Positions 20,572 through 32,921 of a stretch of 53,920 nt of DNA are shown here, piece by piece. The notes under the pieces were generated by a model. That model was given only the letters and a program-made list of their open reading frames with translations, was not told the DNA's origin and did no database searches. Within the stretch, counting starts at the first letter, position 1. Every line of letters begins with the position of its first letter. Both the position numbers and the translations under genes were made by a program. This stretch comes from Pelomyxa schiedti (Eukaryota > Evosea > Pelobiontida > Pelomyxidae): NCBI GenBank assembly GCA_020536535.1, contig JAHLWZ010000898.1:1-53920 (forward strand), written 5' to 3'.

Positions 20572-23500
20572 TCAAATGTTATGGAACTGCGGGTGTTGGT
20601 ACCTAAGTTCAGTGGCAACAAATGGCTCAAATTCAAAGCCCTGTGTGTTCTCAGCAAGGCCAATGGCACCAACACTGACACCCCCAACAGTTCCAATGCC
20701 ATTGGAAACAAGCAAAGCAGTGGGGAAGCTCCGTGATAAGTATGCATTGATGGTGTCATACCGCCTTCCGGCATGCGGGTTCCCCTCCGCATCACCTTCA
20801 GGCTCATGAATGGCAGGCAGGCAGTGCAGAAGAGGCCACAGGGTGGTGATGGCCTGGCGGAATGCCTGCCTCCTAGCAAGTGCCCTGGCTCCCTTTTCTC
20901 TTCTCACACTGTTGACAAGGCCACCTCCTGTGCCGGCCCCGTTGTTCTCACAGGCTTCGTGCCACACTCTCTTCGCGGCCTCCAGTAGTTGCCAGTCATC
21001 AAGTATGCGGAGGAATGGCTCAAGCACAGAATCCCCGAGGGCCCCGCAGCGGACGAATCCGTGTGAGGGTGTTCTTTGAAGAACTAAGGCATCAAGTAGC
21101 TCTCGGCGGTACTCACAGATCAATGGGGCCGTGCTAAATGAGGTGACGATAACGTCCGGAAGGTAGGCTGCCTCAGACCGTTCAGAGCGGCCGAGTTCAG
21201 AAAGTTTTATATTGAGTATAGGTCTTCCTTCTTTCCCTAGTTGGTTGGTGAGAAATTGCACTATTCTCTGAAATTCAACCAGTTCTTGGTAAAAGAGTTT
21301 CTAATGGAATTCCTATATCTTTAGGGGTGCCTCCTTGAAGAGGGAGTTCATAGGACTTCATTTGTAAAAGTTGACCCTGCATGAGCTTTTAGAGTTTCTT
21401 TTATTTGTTATTGTTAGAAAACCTGAGGAAACAGCGGGAGCATTGCCCACCCACATGATAGTTCAGCACTTTTAATACTATTCTTGGGTTGCTTGTTTAC
21501 ATTTCTCACTAAAATACACAGTTCAAATAGCAATTTCCTAGTTGAACTAAATCAACAGGAAATGTCTGGATGTGATACAAGTTTAAGTCGGGAGGAGAAT
21601 TCGACCGCACCAAGAAAGTGTTTTCATCGTGCCGCTGGATCCAAACACCCTTAGTTAAATTACTTTGGACGTTGGAGAAATGGCTGGAAAACCTGTTTCG
21701 ATTTAAATCTCCAATGAGAAATGGTGGGGTGCATTTCAGTCAAGATAGCCATTACAGTGTGGCAATTACCAACTGAAGAACTATCGGCGCCAACATCTCG
21801 CCAGAGACAAACTCTTACGCGCCTTGATATTACCTCTGCTTGCGGTCCCGGGTTGGGAATTTCACGGGCAGAACCCAAGCTTATCTGAAAGCCAAATGTT
21901 TACCATCAATGATGAAACAGCATACTCAGTACCTTAAAGCACGCCCTATGGTGCCGTTGCCTCAAGTCTTGGGTGGCAAAATCGATTGTCAAATCAGAGA
22001 ATGACAACTGTGAGGGAGAAAGTGCAGGAATCACGGCCACGGAGGGTGCCGCCGGTCCCTTTTTCACCAATTGAGCTAGAGTAGAGGGACGAAAAGATAT
22101 TGGCATAGGCCCAAAGTCCTTAAGATACCTGCCACGGAGTTGAGAGATGAAGGGAGGCGAAACGGATTACCAGAGAGAAAATTTGATTCGCCTTTTCGAA
22201 TCCACAATCTTCTTGAAGATTGATTGTGCATTTGATACCCCACCTATCAATGAAAAAAAGCAGCACTTCAAAAAGAGACATAAGAGGTATTTGAGGGGGG
22301 AACAAATCTAGTCATAACATACGGGCAGGCCGACGGTGTTTGTTGTGCGCAGGAGACTTTTGAGGCCGCGGCAATCTGAAAAAAAATGAACAGTTAATTG
22401 GAGATAAAAAGGCTTACCTCGATGTGTCACAGTGGTAATGGTATGTGTCTAAATGCTGGTGACTGCCAATGTGTCTGTGCTGCTCGTAATCACCACCACC
22501 ACCGTCTTCATTTTCGTCTTGATTGGAATACTCGATACTGGGAGTTGCTCCCTGATCCTCTGGCTCAGCAGCATCGATCGGTGGGCTTCTACTTTGAGTG
22601 TCACTTGTGGGGTCATCACTATAGTGACCGTCTTCACCAACATCTTCATCCTCATAGTTTTCTTCATTGTTGGGCGCTTCTTCGCCACTACTGTAGTACT
22701 CGACTGCTGCAGTGTTGGTGCGTGGACTAGGTGCATCACTGTTCTCATAGGATCCGGAAGCAGTGTGTGTCATCTTTTGTCGTAGGTGGTTATGTGACTT
22801 GCGCAGTAAAGCGCTAGAGGTTTTGTGCAAAGGGGGATTGTATGAGACAGAAGAGGATGATGAGTGGTACGATCTTGCAGTTGATGGTGGTGAGGGGTCT
22901 TGGTGCGGAGTGGGATTTGCAACAATGTGTGTGGACTGATGCAGAGGGTGAATCTTTTTTGCACAGGTCATTCTGGTCCTAGCAGAGGGTGGCTAGCAAG
23001 TGATGAATTAGGTACCAAATAAGGATTCCCATTGAGGCAAACATTTAAAGACAGACTTCTAGGACTCGCCGAGTCCTCAAACCCTCCTCCAGTTTCAGAG
23101 TCCCCACTTAAAATAGAGCCATGATGTTAGGTTCCAATGAATAACATGAAATATAACAAGCAAAAAAAAAAAAAAGGTTGGGATTAACTTGTGATAGCCG
23201 CCATTAAACAAAAAAAAAAAAAAAAAAGGTGAAAAAACAAACAAAAATACAACGTACTCCATTCCCCAACCCAGATCCTCCGAATCTGGTGGTTGTTGTT
23301 GTTGGGAATCAGTCTCACTCTGGTAATGATACGCTCCCTCCTCGTCGCCGTCGCGGTCGTCGTCCTCGCCGCGCCGCGACCCATAACCAGAACCATAACC
23401 AGAACCACCACTGTTGCTGTACCTGGCGCTCTCAATTGCACTTCGGGCGGTGCGCGGGGTCGACCGCGCGGAGCTGCGCTGGCTCGCCGAGGGCGCGGCC

Positions 23501-23607
23501 GAAGAGGACCGGCTGCGCGGATCCCGCGCGCTCCCCATCGCGTGTGCTCTGCTGCCGTCGGTGTCGCTGTCCCGGCCGCCGTGCGAAGACCTAGCAGTCG
23601 ACGACAT
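20572..23607 (-). CDS. Large protein, disordered acidic N-terminus plus unrecognised globular C-terminus
   Basis: The start at 23607 opens a GC-rich Ser/Arg/Gly exon (MSSTARSSHGGRD, GSGYGSGYGSRR). After splicing near 23260-23112 and 23050-23000 comes a Ser/Asp/Glu-rich disordered stretch (about 22970-22430) with an HxHxxH-like segment near its end. From about 22310 to 20572 the sequence is globular: PMPISFRPSTLAQLV, LSFSDLTIDFATQDL, VRVCLWRDVG, GRPILNIKLSELG, PDVIVTSFSTAPLICEY. Exons are separated by introns of about 40-60 nt. The chain between about 22380 and 22120 could be read in two frames and is unresolved. I do not recognise the family; beta-strand patterns around 21700-21850 would be compatible with a C2-like fold, but this is weak. 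The gene diverges from RBBP6 with 236 bp between starts. Confidence 0.5.
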
Positions 23608-23843
23608 TTCGAAAAATCACGAAACGAGTGAGTTGGTTGTTTCCGGGAATTACTTTCTGGCAAACCACTGGACTTCTGCTGGGGCTGTGGAATAAGCGCC
23701 GCAGTATGCACTTGCCAAATGAACAGGATTGTGGGAAGCTGCTTGGACACAGTCCATCACTGGCTGTGGAAACTGTTCATCAGAAGCAGGAAAATTAAAT
23801 AAAAGGCCAAGTGGGCAGCGGTGTTTGGGGTCGGATCTGGGGT

Positions 23844-26800
23844 ATGTCCGATTTTGTGCGGTACAAGTTTAAGGTTTGTCTACCCTTGGTAGTGGAAATC
23901 GTGGTGTCTGATTCCTTTTTTCCTTCTTTTTTTTTAGAGCTGGAAGGATTTCCAAACAGTATGGTTTAATGGCAGTTTCATTTCCGTTGGCGATCTCAAA
24001 GACTCAATCGCCAAAGCAAAAAAACTCACAACGGATGATTTTGACCTTCGTGTACAAAATGCACAAACCAACGAAGGTTTTTTTTTTTTTCTGGAAGACT
24101 TTTTCCCATGCCCTGACTTGATATTATACTACAGAGTACACTAATGACAACTTCTTGATACCCAAAAATACTTCAGTCATAGTACTGCGTGTCCCGTCAC
24201 AAAAGCCACGGCAACAAAAACCAGTGTATGCCAGATTAGTACAATCTTCACCTCGCTTAACTCTTCTTCTACTGCACCTGAAGTGAGATTTCCTCCCAAT
24301 CAACTTCCCAACAAGTATGTCTTTTTCTGTCTTGTTTTGTTTGCATGATTTGAGACAACTGTACAGCCCCCAGCACCAGTACCTCTAATGTTGATTGACG
24401 AAATGAGTCAAGTTCCTGGCATCTCTGCCAACTCTTCACAAACTCCAGCTGACAATGTGAGCATGGCAGAAGAAAATGAAAGAATCAAAGCACTGACCAC
24501 AAACCAATATCTGCCGTATGTTCTCAATTCTTACCTTTTTTACTGAGAGCCACCTAGTGATGTTAACCCCAATGCTGCACGTGGTCAATGGATGAAGCAC
24601 AATAAATTTGCTATGAGTACATCTTTAATTCCTCCTTCTAATTATGGTGAGTTATTTCCTTGATGGACACAATTAACCTTCTTTCCCTCCGCAGTGTGTC
24701 ATAGATGCAAACAACCAGGTTTTCCCCCTAACACAGTTTTTGTTGACTTATCCACTGCAGGTCATTACATTCAAAACTGTCCCACCAATGGAGACCCCTC
24801 ATTTGGTAAAATCAGAGATCTTTCATACTTTTTTCCACGTTTTTCTAATTTGGGCACCTTACAGAACCAGAGTACAGGAAGGTAAAATACCCACCTACAA
24901 GTCCCCAGGTTTCCTTGTGAGAGGAAAAACCATTCAATAAACAAACCACAGAAGCTGGATGAAGCTTACAAGCCAGCGGCACACCCACAAAACAGCCTTA
25001 CTGCAATGAAGCCAAACGAGTATGAAGATTAATAGTTTGAAAATTCTTACATTGCACCAGAAAACAACCTGATACCACAGTATCGTTGCCAGCTACGAGT
25101 GTAGACCCTGAGGTACCAGAATCACTCAAGTGCCCCCTTTGTGGCAAACTTTTTCAAGACGCAGTACTTCTGTCGTGTTGTGGGCAGTCCACTTGTGACA
25201 AATGTTGTATTACTCTTTGTTGGTCAGTTCTAATAATCCCTAGGCGTACAAGATTATTTTCTGATTAACGAGATGCAATGTCCACTTTGTTTCAAGCCCC
25301 TCACTGCACAAGCTGTCAATCCAAACAAAGTAGCACGCAGGCTTGTTGAATCACACCGTGCAACACTTGCACAACAAGCACAACCAAGTGGTGGTGACAC
25401 AAATGAGTCCAATGCAATGTCTGTTGACCAAGAGAAGAATAATGCAAAATCTGGTTTGGCTACTTCAGGAAACCAGGAAATTTCTGGGGAGGATACAGCC
25501 AGTGAAACAACATCAGAAAAGCTGAGCCATAAAAATTCTGAGTCCAGTGACTCAGGAGGACGGGGAGTGGATACACATGACACACAGACATCAACAAAAG
25601 GTTTTATGTTGAACTGTGCCTTTCTTCGTCTGTCTCTATAGCTTGTTAATGTCTTTTCTTCCCTTTTGTGTAAATCTACTTTTCTTCAATTCCTTACAGT
25701 ATTATAGACAAAAGTAATGGAAGCACGCCTGTATCCACCGAGAGCCCCAACCGGGAAAGCAGGTTTGTTAGTTATCCCTATCCGTTTGTAACAAGAAATG
25801 GGCAGTTCTCCAGAACGAAATAAAGATTCCAAGCAGTCCGCTGGGGACTACAGCAAAAATGTTTGCTCTTTTTATTTATTTATTCACCATTCTTATTCCC
25901 GCTACTTTTATTCAAAACAAGAAACCAAATAAATTTGATGGTAAATGTTATATTTGCGGTAGGCCAGGTAAGCTACTTCTACATAATCTCCATCTGCAAC
26001 ATTTTTCCTATCGCAGGACATTTAGCAAGAGAATGCTATCAACATGTGCAGTACCCCGCCCCAAGCCCTTTTCCCCCATTTGCATACACAGCCTCTGGAT
26101 TTCCTTTGACTCCCCCATACTCAAAGTAACAAGGTTTTTATAACCCAACTTCGGCACTGACTGTGATATAGTAACCCTTACATTATTGCTCCTCACGATG
26201 CCTACATTATGTACTTTCAATTTCCATACTGAAGCCCTAAGGCGAAAATTTAGGTGGAACGGTGGTAGGGCTAGATCCAAATCAAGATCGAGATCAAGAT
26301 CTAGGACACCCCCACGTTCAAGATCACACTCCAGATCGCAATCTCGACCAAGAGCAAAAACTAAGGCCAGGTCAAAAACTCGATCAAAGTCACGACCCAG
26401 AGAAATGAGGTTTTTCCATCTGCATTCTTCACTGTGACTCACATTGAAATCCCAGCAAAGGTCGAAGTAAGAGTAGACCAAGAAGCCAAAGTAGAAGCAG
26501 AAAGCACAATACGAATAGCAGAAGTAGAAGTAGAAGCAAGAGTAGAGGCAAAAAGCACAACAAAAGTCGAAGTAGAAGCAAGAGCACGGTGAAAAGCAGG
26601 AGCAGGAGTAGAGGTAAAAACAGAATGAAAAGCAGGAGCAGGAGCAAAAACAGAAGCAGAAGCCGAACCAGAAGCAGAAGCAGAGGTAAACGCAGGAGCA
26701 GAACTAGAAGCAGAAGCAGAAGCGCGAGCAAAAAGGTCAAAAGAAGTCCTAGTAGAAGTAAAGCACCACACAGTAGCACAGACAAAGAAGATATTGATAA

Positions 26801-28096
26801 AAGAAAAACCAAGGAAAGTAAAAGTAAAAGCCCCACGAAGCAGAGAGCCAAAGAAAACTCCGTAGGCAAGAATATGGAAGGGAGTGAAAAATCCAAACCC
26901 GGAAAAGAGAAAACAACTCCAACTGATAAACCAAGCGATGTGTCCAGTCGTGGAACCTCTTCTACTAAGGAACCCAATAAAGATGCAGGGAAGATAAACG
27001 CGAGTAGCAAGGACTCACTCAAAGTTACTTCAAAATCTGCTTCATCCACTAGTCAAAAACCAATCAAAGAGACAGATAAGACAAACACCCCTGCACCTCA
27101 GAAAGCATCTTCCAAAGATAAACTCGCTGTGAACATTACAAGGTACTATTATGTTAAAAAAAAGCTGTGTTCTCATATTTGACAGATCAGAGACTCAAAC
27201 AGGTTTTCCTACTCGTTCTTAACCTTAGCATAACTCTTATAGAAATCCCCGATAAAGGAAGCTCGCCACCTATACTTGTCAAACCTGAGCACCCTCTTGC
27301 AACTCCAAAAGATACAGTGAAGTCACAGCCCAGTGCCCAAACAAAGAGTGACTCACAAGTTACAGAAAGAAAGCGTGCACCACCCAGTAACAGTGCAAGT
27401 ACCACCCAACCAACACCCCAAAAGAAGCCCCGTACCGACGAGACCCCAGCCCTCCGGACCACAGTGACACCCAAAGCATCAGGCTCCCCCAGTCTAGTGG
27501 CGAAAACGCCAGAGCATCTCCCTGCAGCGAAGGAAAACACCGGAAAATCGTCACAGGCTCCAGTAAACTCCACCCCTTCTACTACCATAACCATAACACG
27601 ACAAATCACACCTATTGAAACAAAGAACACCCACAAACCAACAACTCCCACCCCTCCAATCCCGAAGCCCAGTGCCGGAAAGGTGACAATCAACCTGATA
27701 CACACCCCACCAAACCCCACCACCACCAACACCTCTACTAGTACACCCGATAAAGTAAATAACGTGAAACCCTCCGTCTCTGACACTGCTCCCACAAGTT
27801 CAACTAAAGTTGCCCAACCACCACCTGCAACCACTAACACCAACACCAGTAGCACCGAGGCTCTACAGAGCACAACGCCCTCGTCCTCTGCGGACCAACA
27901 ACCCAAAAAGCACCACAAAGACAAAAAAGAACACAACAATGGTAGTGGTGAAAAAAAACATCACCACCATCACCATCACCATAAGAAGAGTCACGCAACT
28001 GACACAACACCAACTGCTTCAACAGAACCTGAAAAACCTGAGGCTGCTGTTGCTGCAGTAGGGGAACAAAAAGCAACAACAGCCATGAAGGAGTGA
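23844..28096 (+). CDS. RBBP6: RBBP6 / Mpe1-type protein (DWNN, zinc knuckles, RING, RS domain)
   Basis: More than a dozen short introns. Exon 1 codes MSDFVRYKFK, the start of a DWNN ubiquitin-like domain that continues through SWKDFQTVWFNG to VIVLRVP (24190). Next comes a CCHC zinc knuckle split by introns (VCHRCKQPGHYIQNCPTNGD, 24694-24795), then a RING/U-box (CPLCGKLFQDAVLLSCCGQ near 25130 and MQCPLCFKPL near 25275), then a second knuckle (CYICGRPGHLARECY, 25950-26040). A long Arg/Ser domain (26260-26760) and a Lys/Ser/Thr/Pro-rich tail with a His tract (27960) follow, ending at TGA 28094-28096. The domain order is that of RBBP6 and yeast Mpe1, which act in pre-mRNA 3'-end cleavage and polyadenylation and as E3 ligases. 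The extra second knuckle differs from the vertebrate form. The convergent UBFD1 gene ends 80 bp away. Confidence 0.88.
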
Positions 28097-28175
28097 TGTG
28101 GGTGGCTGAGGTGGGAAAGGAAAAAAAATCTTGTCTTTATGAGTGGCTGTTTGTCTATCTATGCACAGGTAATAT

Positions 28176-29385
28176 TTAAAAGCCGGGAGGGTGTAGAATG
28201 GTATCGCGTAGGGCACGGGAGTACTGAGCCGGAAGCCAGTATAAGTTATACCTTGTATTTAGTGAGAACGTGAAAGCTGGTTGAACGGGACTGAACCTGG
28301 ATGCTTCCTCTTTTCCCAAGTGTAATTGAACAAGGCAGTACCCCTCATGGCCGATTATTGGCTCAAATGTGACTGTGTGAATAGATCCAAATGGAAGTCT
28401 CTCAGTATGACTTGCTGTTGCAATCCACAGCTCTTGGGAATAAACTTTGCATGTGAGCCTAACCTTTTCTCCCCTGTGGTTCAGAACTCCAACTAATGGC
28501 GTGCTTGGAAGTGGTTCATGTCTGCCAAGGTTCCATCACAAAGGTATGAGCACAACAGCAAGGGAGTGCAAGAAGTGATTAGCAAGGGGAAATGAAAAAT
28601 TATATGTTGCAGGTGACGGACTGACTTGTTATTAAATCCTGGCTCCGCATTGTCGGGTAGTCCCTTGTCGAGTATCTTCTTGTGTTGTGGTTTTGTACAA
28701 AGTGGCTCTGCAGCTGATTGCGCGGCTTCCATTGTCGCAACTTGCCCTGGTGTGGGTGCCACCAATGCTTTGCACACATCCTCAATGGCACTGCCTATGA
28801 GCATGAATTTCGCGCCGTTTTTTATGTTTGTTGGAGGGCTGGATATTTTTGCGGTACTGTCCTTCACAATGGATCCTCTGAGCATCAGCTTCTGCAGTTC
28901 GGGTGTCACACCTTTAGCAGATGTAACCTAACATAGTGCCGGAAGGCAAATAAACCTGTCTTCTCGCCGATGATTCGTTTCAGTTCGTTGACTGGTGCAT
29001 TCTATGTTGAAGGAAATGTGAATAAAAAGAGGAAGTGGGAAGAAGGGGAGGGACAAAAAAAAATAAAAAAAAAGCACAAAATGGCAGGAAGTACATCTGG
29101 GACTTGGATTTCGAAGTTCTGTTTCTTGAAAATAACCGTAACTGTGATGAGCGGCCCTGGTGGCTCCTTCGCAGCGGTTGTCGTGCTTGTGGTGGTGCCT
29201 TCTGTGGGCAGTGCTGCTGTGGGTGTAACTGTGCCGGGGACGGACGACGCCGAAGATTCAGCTGTTGAGGCCGCACTGCTGACTGCTGGAGGGACTGTGT
29301 CACTAGTGGGTTGTGGATCTGGTGCTGTTGTCGTAGTTTCGGGACTCTTAGCCGACGTCGCTCCCGTCTCACTCGTGTCTGTCAT
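28176..29385 (-). CDS. UBFD1: UBFD1-like ubiquitin-domain protein
   Basis: Exon 1 has a Ser/Thr/Ala/Pro-rich N-terminus, then a ubiquitin-like fold begins (ITVTVIFKKQNFEIQV). It continues after an intron with APVNELKRIIGEKTG, then VTPELQKLMLRGS and IKNGAKFMLIGS. After a last intron (about 28604-28523) the C-terminal domain reads GVLNHRGEKVRL, ELWIATASHTERLPFGSIH, YCLVQLHLG and YWLPAQYSRALRDTI, ending at TAA 28176-28178. The LNHxGxKVRL and WxPAQY...KDT patterns are characteristic of UBFD1, a conserved but poorly understood protein linked to polyubiquitin binding and NF-kB signalling in animals. Family membership rests on recalled patterns, but two independent domains agree. Confidence 0.82.
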
Positions 29386-29578
29386 TTTTTTATAAAGATG
29401 GAAAAACAGATGATTTCAAATCGTGATAAGTTTTTTTGGTTTTTAGTGCTGGTGGGTGGCACTAATTCCCTGGTGAGGTTACAAGTTGGGTTCTTGCTGC
29501 TGGGTATTATTGAGTGAACCCCCGGGGCACGAAAGGGACTTGTGGGAAGGCACATGCAATGGCAAGCAAGGGTCGGGG

Positions 29579-32500
29579 TCAGGTCTTCTTTGGTGTACCT
29601 AGTATCTGGCCCAGGGTCGATCGCCTCCTGGCCAGTGATGCTATGGTAGTTGGTGGGACCCTCATAGGAGTGGCTGAGGTTGCGGAGGTGGGGGGGGATG
29701 TGGAGGGGTGTGAGGGCACTTGGTTGGCCGTGGAGGGAGACGTGTGTGTCGGTGAGGACGTGGGAGCGGGAGCGGGCGGTGCCGGCGTGGTGCCCGCCGC
29801 GGGGTGGAGCGGCGTACTGGGCTGCTGGAAGACGACGAGGGAGGCTCCGTCGGCCTTGGCGGCTGTGAGCTCTGTGAGGGCGCTGGGGGTGCTTTGCTTC
29901 AGCTTGCTTAGAATGCCCCGGAGGCTGCTGCTTCGTCGGCTAAGAGGCGCTGGAGCGCTCGTGGATGGAGGAGGATTTTCCTCCTGCTGGGATTCTTCAG
30001 AGGAGCCTGAGATATTGTTACCTGCTGGAGTAACAAAAAAACGGATAACTATACCACGAGCCTGCATCATTCTGCTAAGTTGCCGCATTTCTGGAGATTC
30101 CAAAAAATCTTGACTCTCTTGGCTTGCTTCCTTTTGTTATGGTGTAAGACACAGAATTCTTTGCGCTAGGAATACAAACAATTTGTTGACGAGCATGTTG
30201 TCTCATTTGCAAAGTAGAACGTGGATTGGAACTCCGGGTAAGCTCCGCCAGCTCATCTTGTATACTTTGGGGCTCGGCACTCAATGAATCCTTGAGGGAC
30301 TTAGATTCTTCACCTTATCTTCATCAAATGGTACCTGTTGTTGAGCATTAATGAGCCCAGCTCTCTCACTTCGAAGCAGTTCACTGAGAGACATAGTATT
30401 GCCTTCACCCATTAGTCGCTTTGCCCAGCGTCTGAAGATCGTGAGTTCATTGTACTTGAATTCAAGTGCCGCACCTATCAGCAAAACGGGACATGACCAT
30501 ATCAAGGGCGGCATCATCTTCGTTTGCTGCCTGTGACCTGAAAAGATCTTGTGCAACTTTACTATCAGCCTTCAATTGTTGTGCATTGGTAGAATCACCA
30601 ACAACACCAAACACCTCTTCCAGCTCCTTGCCTTATTTTTGTTGAGAAACAGAGGCGTCATGCAGAAGAACTTACTGGTCAACTGTCGCGTTTCATCATC
30701 AGCTTCATCCGAACTGACATCAGATTTGCCTTCACTTGATAGTTCGGCTTCAACATCAATCAACTCTTGAACAGTCTGTTTGGGTACTGATTCGTCCTCA
30801 TTGTCACTATTCAGCACATCTGTTATATCAATAATGTCGTCCATTTTTTCCTCTTGTCCCTTTTTTGCTTGTGAGAAGTAATAACGAAAGTAGGGAGGAG
30901 TTGATACCAATTGTGAAGTTCCCCTACGCAAACGTTTCAATGGCTTAGGCACTGTCTGCTTTTTGTGTTTTTTGCTCTTCACCTTTTTTTCTGGTAAAGA
31001 TTGCTGGGGTGAAGTGTGGGAATCTGGCGAATCTGACTCTATTTCAACCACATCTACAAGAGGAGCCCCTGTTGCCTGTGGTTGCGGCAGTTGTTTACTC
31101 TGTGATGGTGACTCTCCCTTTTGGGAGTCTGGTACGGGTAATGGCCTCGTCTCTCCCTGAGGCTGTGATTCCGTTTGCAGAGACTCGTGGAGCCTTAGGT
31201 CTACAGAGGGATTTTGTAGTTGTTTATCAGATTCTTGCTTGCCCAGGGATGGAAGAATGAGGATTTGTGAATTTTCCTCCGAGTTGAAAATTGGACTATC
31301 ATAGGTGATTAGTTGTATATCAACACCACAAAATGTACCTTGGGGGCAATGAAGGAGATTTGTCATGAGGTAAAGTTGTGCTTGTAAGTTCAGGGGATTT
31401 GGGTTCACTTACAGTGGGGACTTGGGGCGAAAGTGGTGGTGTCAAGGTCCTGGGGCTTGATATAACTTGTGGGTTCTCATTTTCTTTGCTGTTTTGTGGA
31501 GACGGATTTGCTTGGTTCTCATTAGCAGTGTTAGTAGTAGGGGAGCTTGGCAGTTTCCCAGGACAACGCTCTGTAAGCTCACTCAAAACCGGGCGAGGGG
31601 ATGGAACTGGGGAATCAGGGAGGTCCAGCAATTCCAACTCTTCAAGAGTAATTGTAGGAGCATCCTTCTCTTCGTCGCTTTTGTTTGTAGGAGGTGCCCT
31701 ACCCAGAGAGGTGTAAAGAGAGATCTGTTTGTGAAGCTGCTTTTGTTCGATTGTGTTCAGTAGTTTGTCAAGCGAATAGGGCATAGGTCGTGGTCGTGGC
31801 AAAACAACAGGGCAATCTCTTGACTATGTAAGTTCAATGCATTGATGTAATGCAATGTGAGTCATGTACCTCTCACCAACTTAGCAGATGCTTTCCCTGA
31901 TTCATTTGTTGAGACACGTCTTCTCTTGCGTTTGTTTGTTTCTACTTGGTCCTACAATCAAAGTTAACGGAAAAATTGTGGAAGTAATTGGGATTTGCAC
32001 CTGTGGCCCCACATCACCTTGGTCACCCTCTGTCTTGCGTTGTCCTTTTCTCCTTCTTCCTCTGCCTTTACTCTGCCCCTCCTTTTTCTTCTTGTGTGTT
32101 TTTTCTTGTGGTTGGTATTCACCATCACTGGCACCCTCCTTCCCTGCACCTGCATCCTCAGTACTGTCCTTCTTTCCCAGGGCCGCCTCCTTGGCGCCTT
32201 CCTCCAAAGTAACACCCTCCATATTCTCTGTTGCATCATTTCCTTTCTCAGAGTCAGAGTGATCCTTGTTGCCCGTTTTGGTGTGCTTGTGTTTGTGCTT
32301 GTGCGTCTGTTTCTTGTGGTGGTGTGACTTGCTGTTCTTTGTTTTTGTGTGCTTGTGGCTTTTGTGATGCTTGTGGTGCTTGTCTTTAGTGTCGCTGCCG
32401 GGGTCGTCGTTGCTGCCTGTTTTTTCCTTACTGCCGTGGTGCTTTTTGTGTTTTGCCTTTTCTTTTTTTGTCTTGTGATGAGTTTTGTGCTTGTGCTTCT

Positions 32501-32750
32501 GCTTCTTCGTCTTCTTCTCGTCGGGGCCGCCCTTGTCGTCGCCACTCTTCTCGCCTTTTTCATCGCCGTATCCGCCGTTTGCGTCGGCGACTACGGCGTC
32601 GCTTTTTTCTTGGTCTAGGGTGTTGCTAGCAATCGAACTCTCGGCTGTCGACGCGTTGTTGGTTTCTGGGATCTCACCAGATCCGGTGTTACCTCCGCCC
32701 TCCTTGTCCCCGCGTGTTGTAGGCGTTCCATCTTCGCCATCGTCCCCCAT
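29579..32750 (-). CDS. Acidic nuclear protein, probable Claspin/Mrc1-like
   Basis: The frame reads from ATG 32750 through a Lys/His/Thr-rich charged region (to about 32040). It continues by splicing through PYSLDKLLNTIEQKQL (31770), a Ser/Pro-rich region and basic KSKKHKKQ, then an acidic patch (IIDITDVLNSDNEDE, DVEAELSSEGKSDVSS, 30690-30840). The following exons encode SKELEEVFGV and DDAALDMVMSRFADR, further helical exons to about 30080, and a Ser/Pro tail containing LRGILSKL and ending GTPKKT at 29579. The 'EAELS...SDVSSDE' patch and the acidic-then-basic helical order resemble the Claspin/Mrc1 family of replication-checkpoint mediators. No single catalytic motif supports this, so the assignment is tentative. 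It may alternatively be a lineage-specific chromatin protein. The gene is divergent from GH31 with a 171-bp gap containing a hairpin. Confidence 0.45.
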
Positions 32751-32854
32751 CTTGCCGGTATAAAACCAAATTTCGAAGGGAGGATTCTCGGATCCTTGTC
32801 ACTGGCCCGGGCCAGGAACATAAGTACAATGCGTCGATAGCGTAGAGACGATAC

Positions 32855-32898
32855 GAGTTGGGGGGGGTACTTCTGTACATCTGTGCCCCCCCCAACTC
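32855..32898. promoter_or_regulatory. Perfect 13-bp inverted repeat in divergent promoter
   Basis: GAGTTGGGGGGGG (32855-32867) and CCCCCCCCAACTC (32886-32898) are exact reverse complements separated by 18 bases that include TGTACA. The repeat lies between the start codons of the Claspin-like gene (32750, -) and the GH31 gene (32922, +), so it could bind a dimeric regulator or form a cruciform serving both. Role inferred from position only. Confidence 0.6.
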
Positions 32899-32921
32899 CT
32901 TTGTTGTACATCAGCCAAAAT

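Noticed and set aside
26429-27049. Leu-rich minus-strand frame resembling a membrane protein
   Set aside because: It is the antisense of the RS domain of RBBP6; AG-rich codons read backwards give Leu/Ser/Phe.
27955-27990. His8 tract, considered as a cloning tag
   Set aside because: It sits in a natural Lys/His-rich tail with mixed CAC/CAT codons and no vector sequence.
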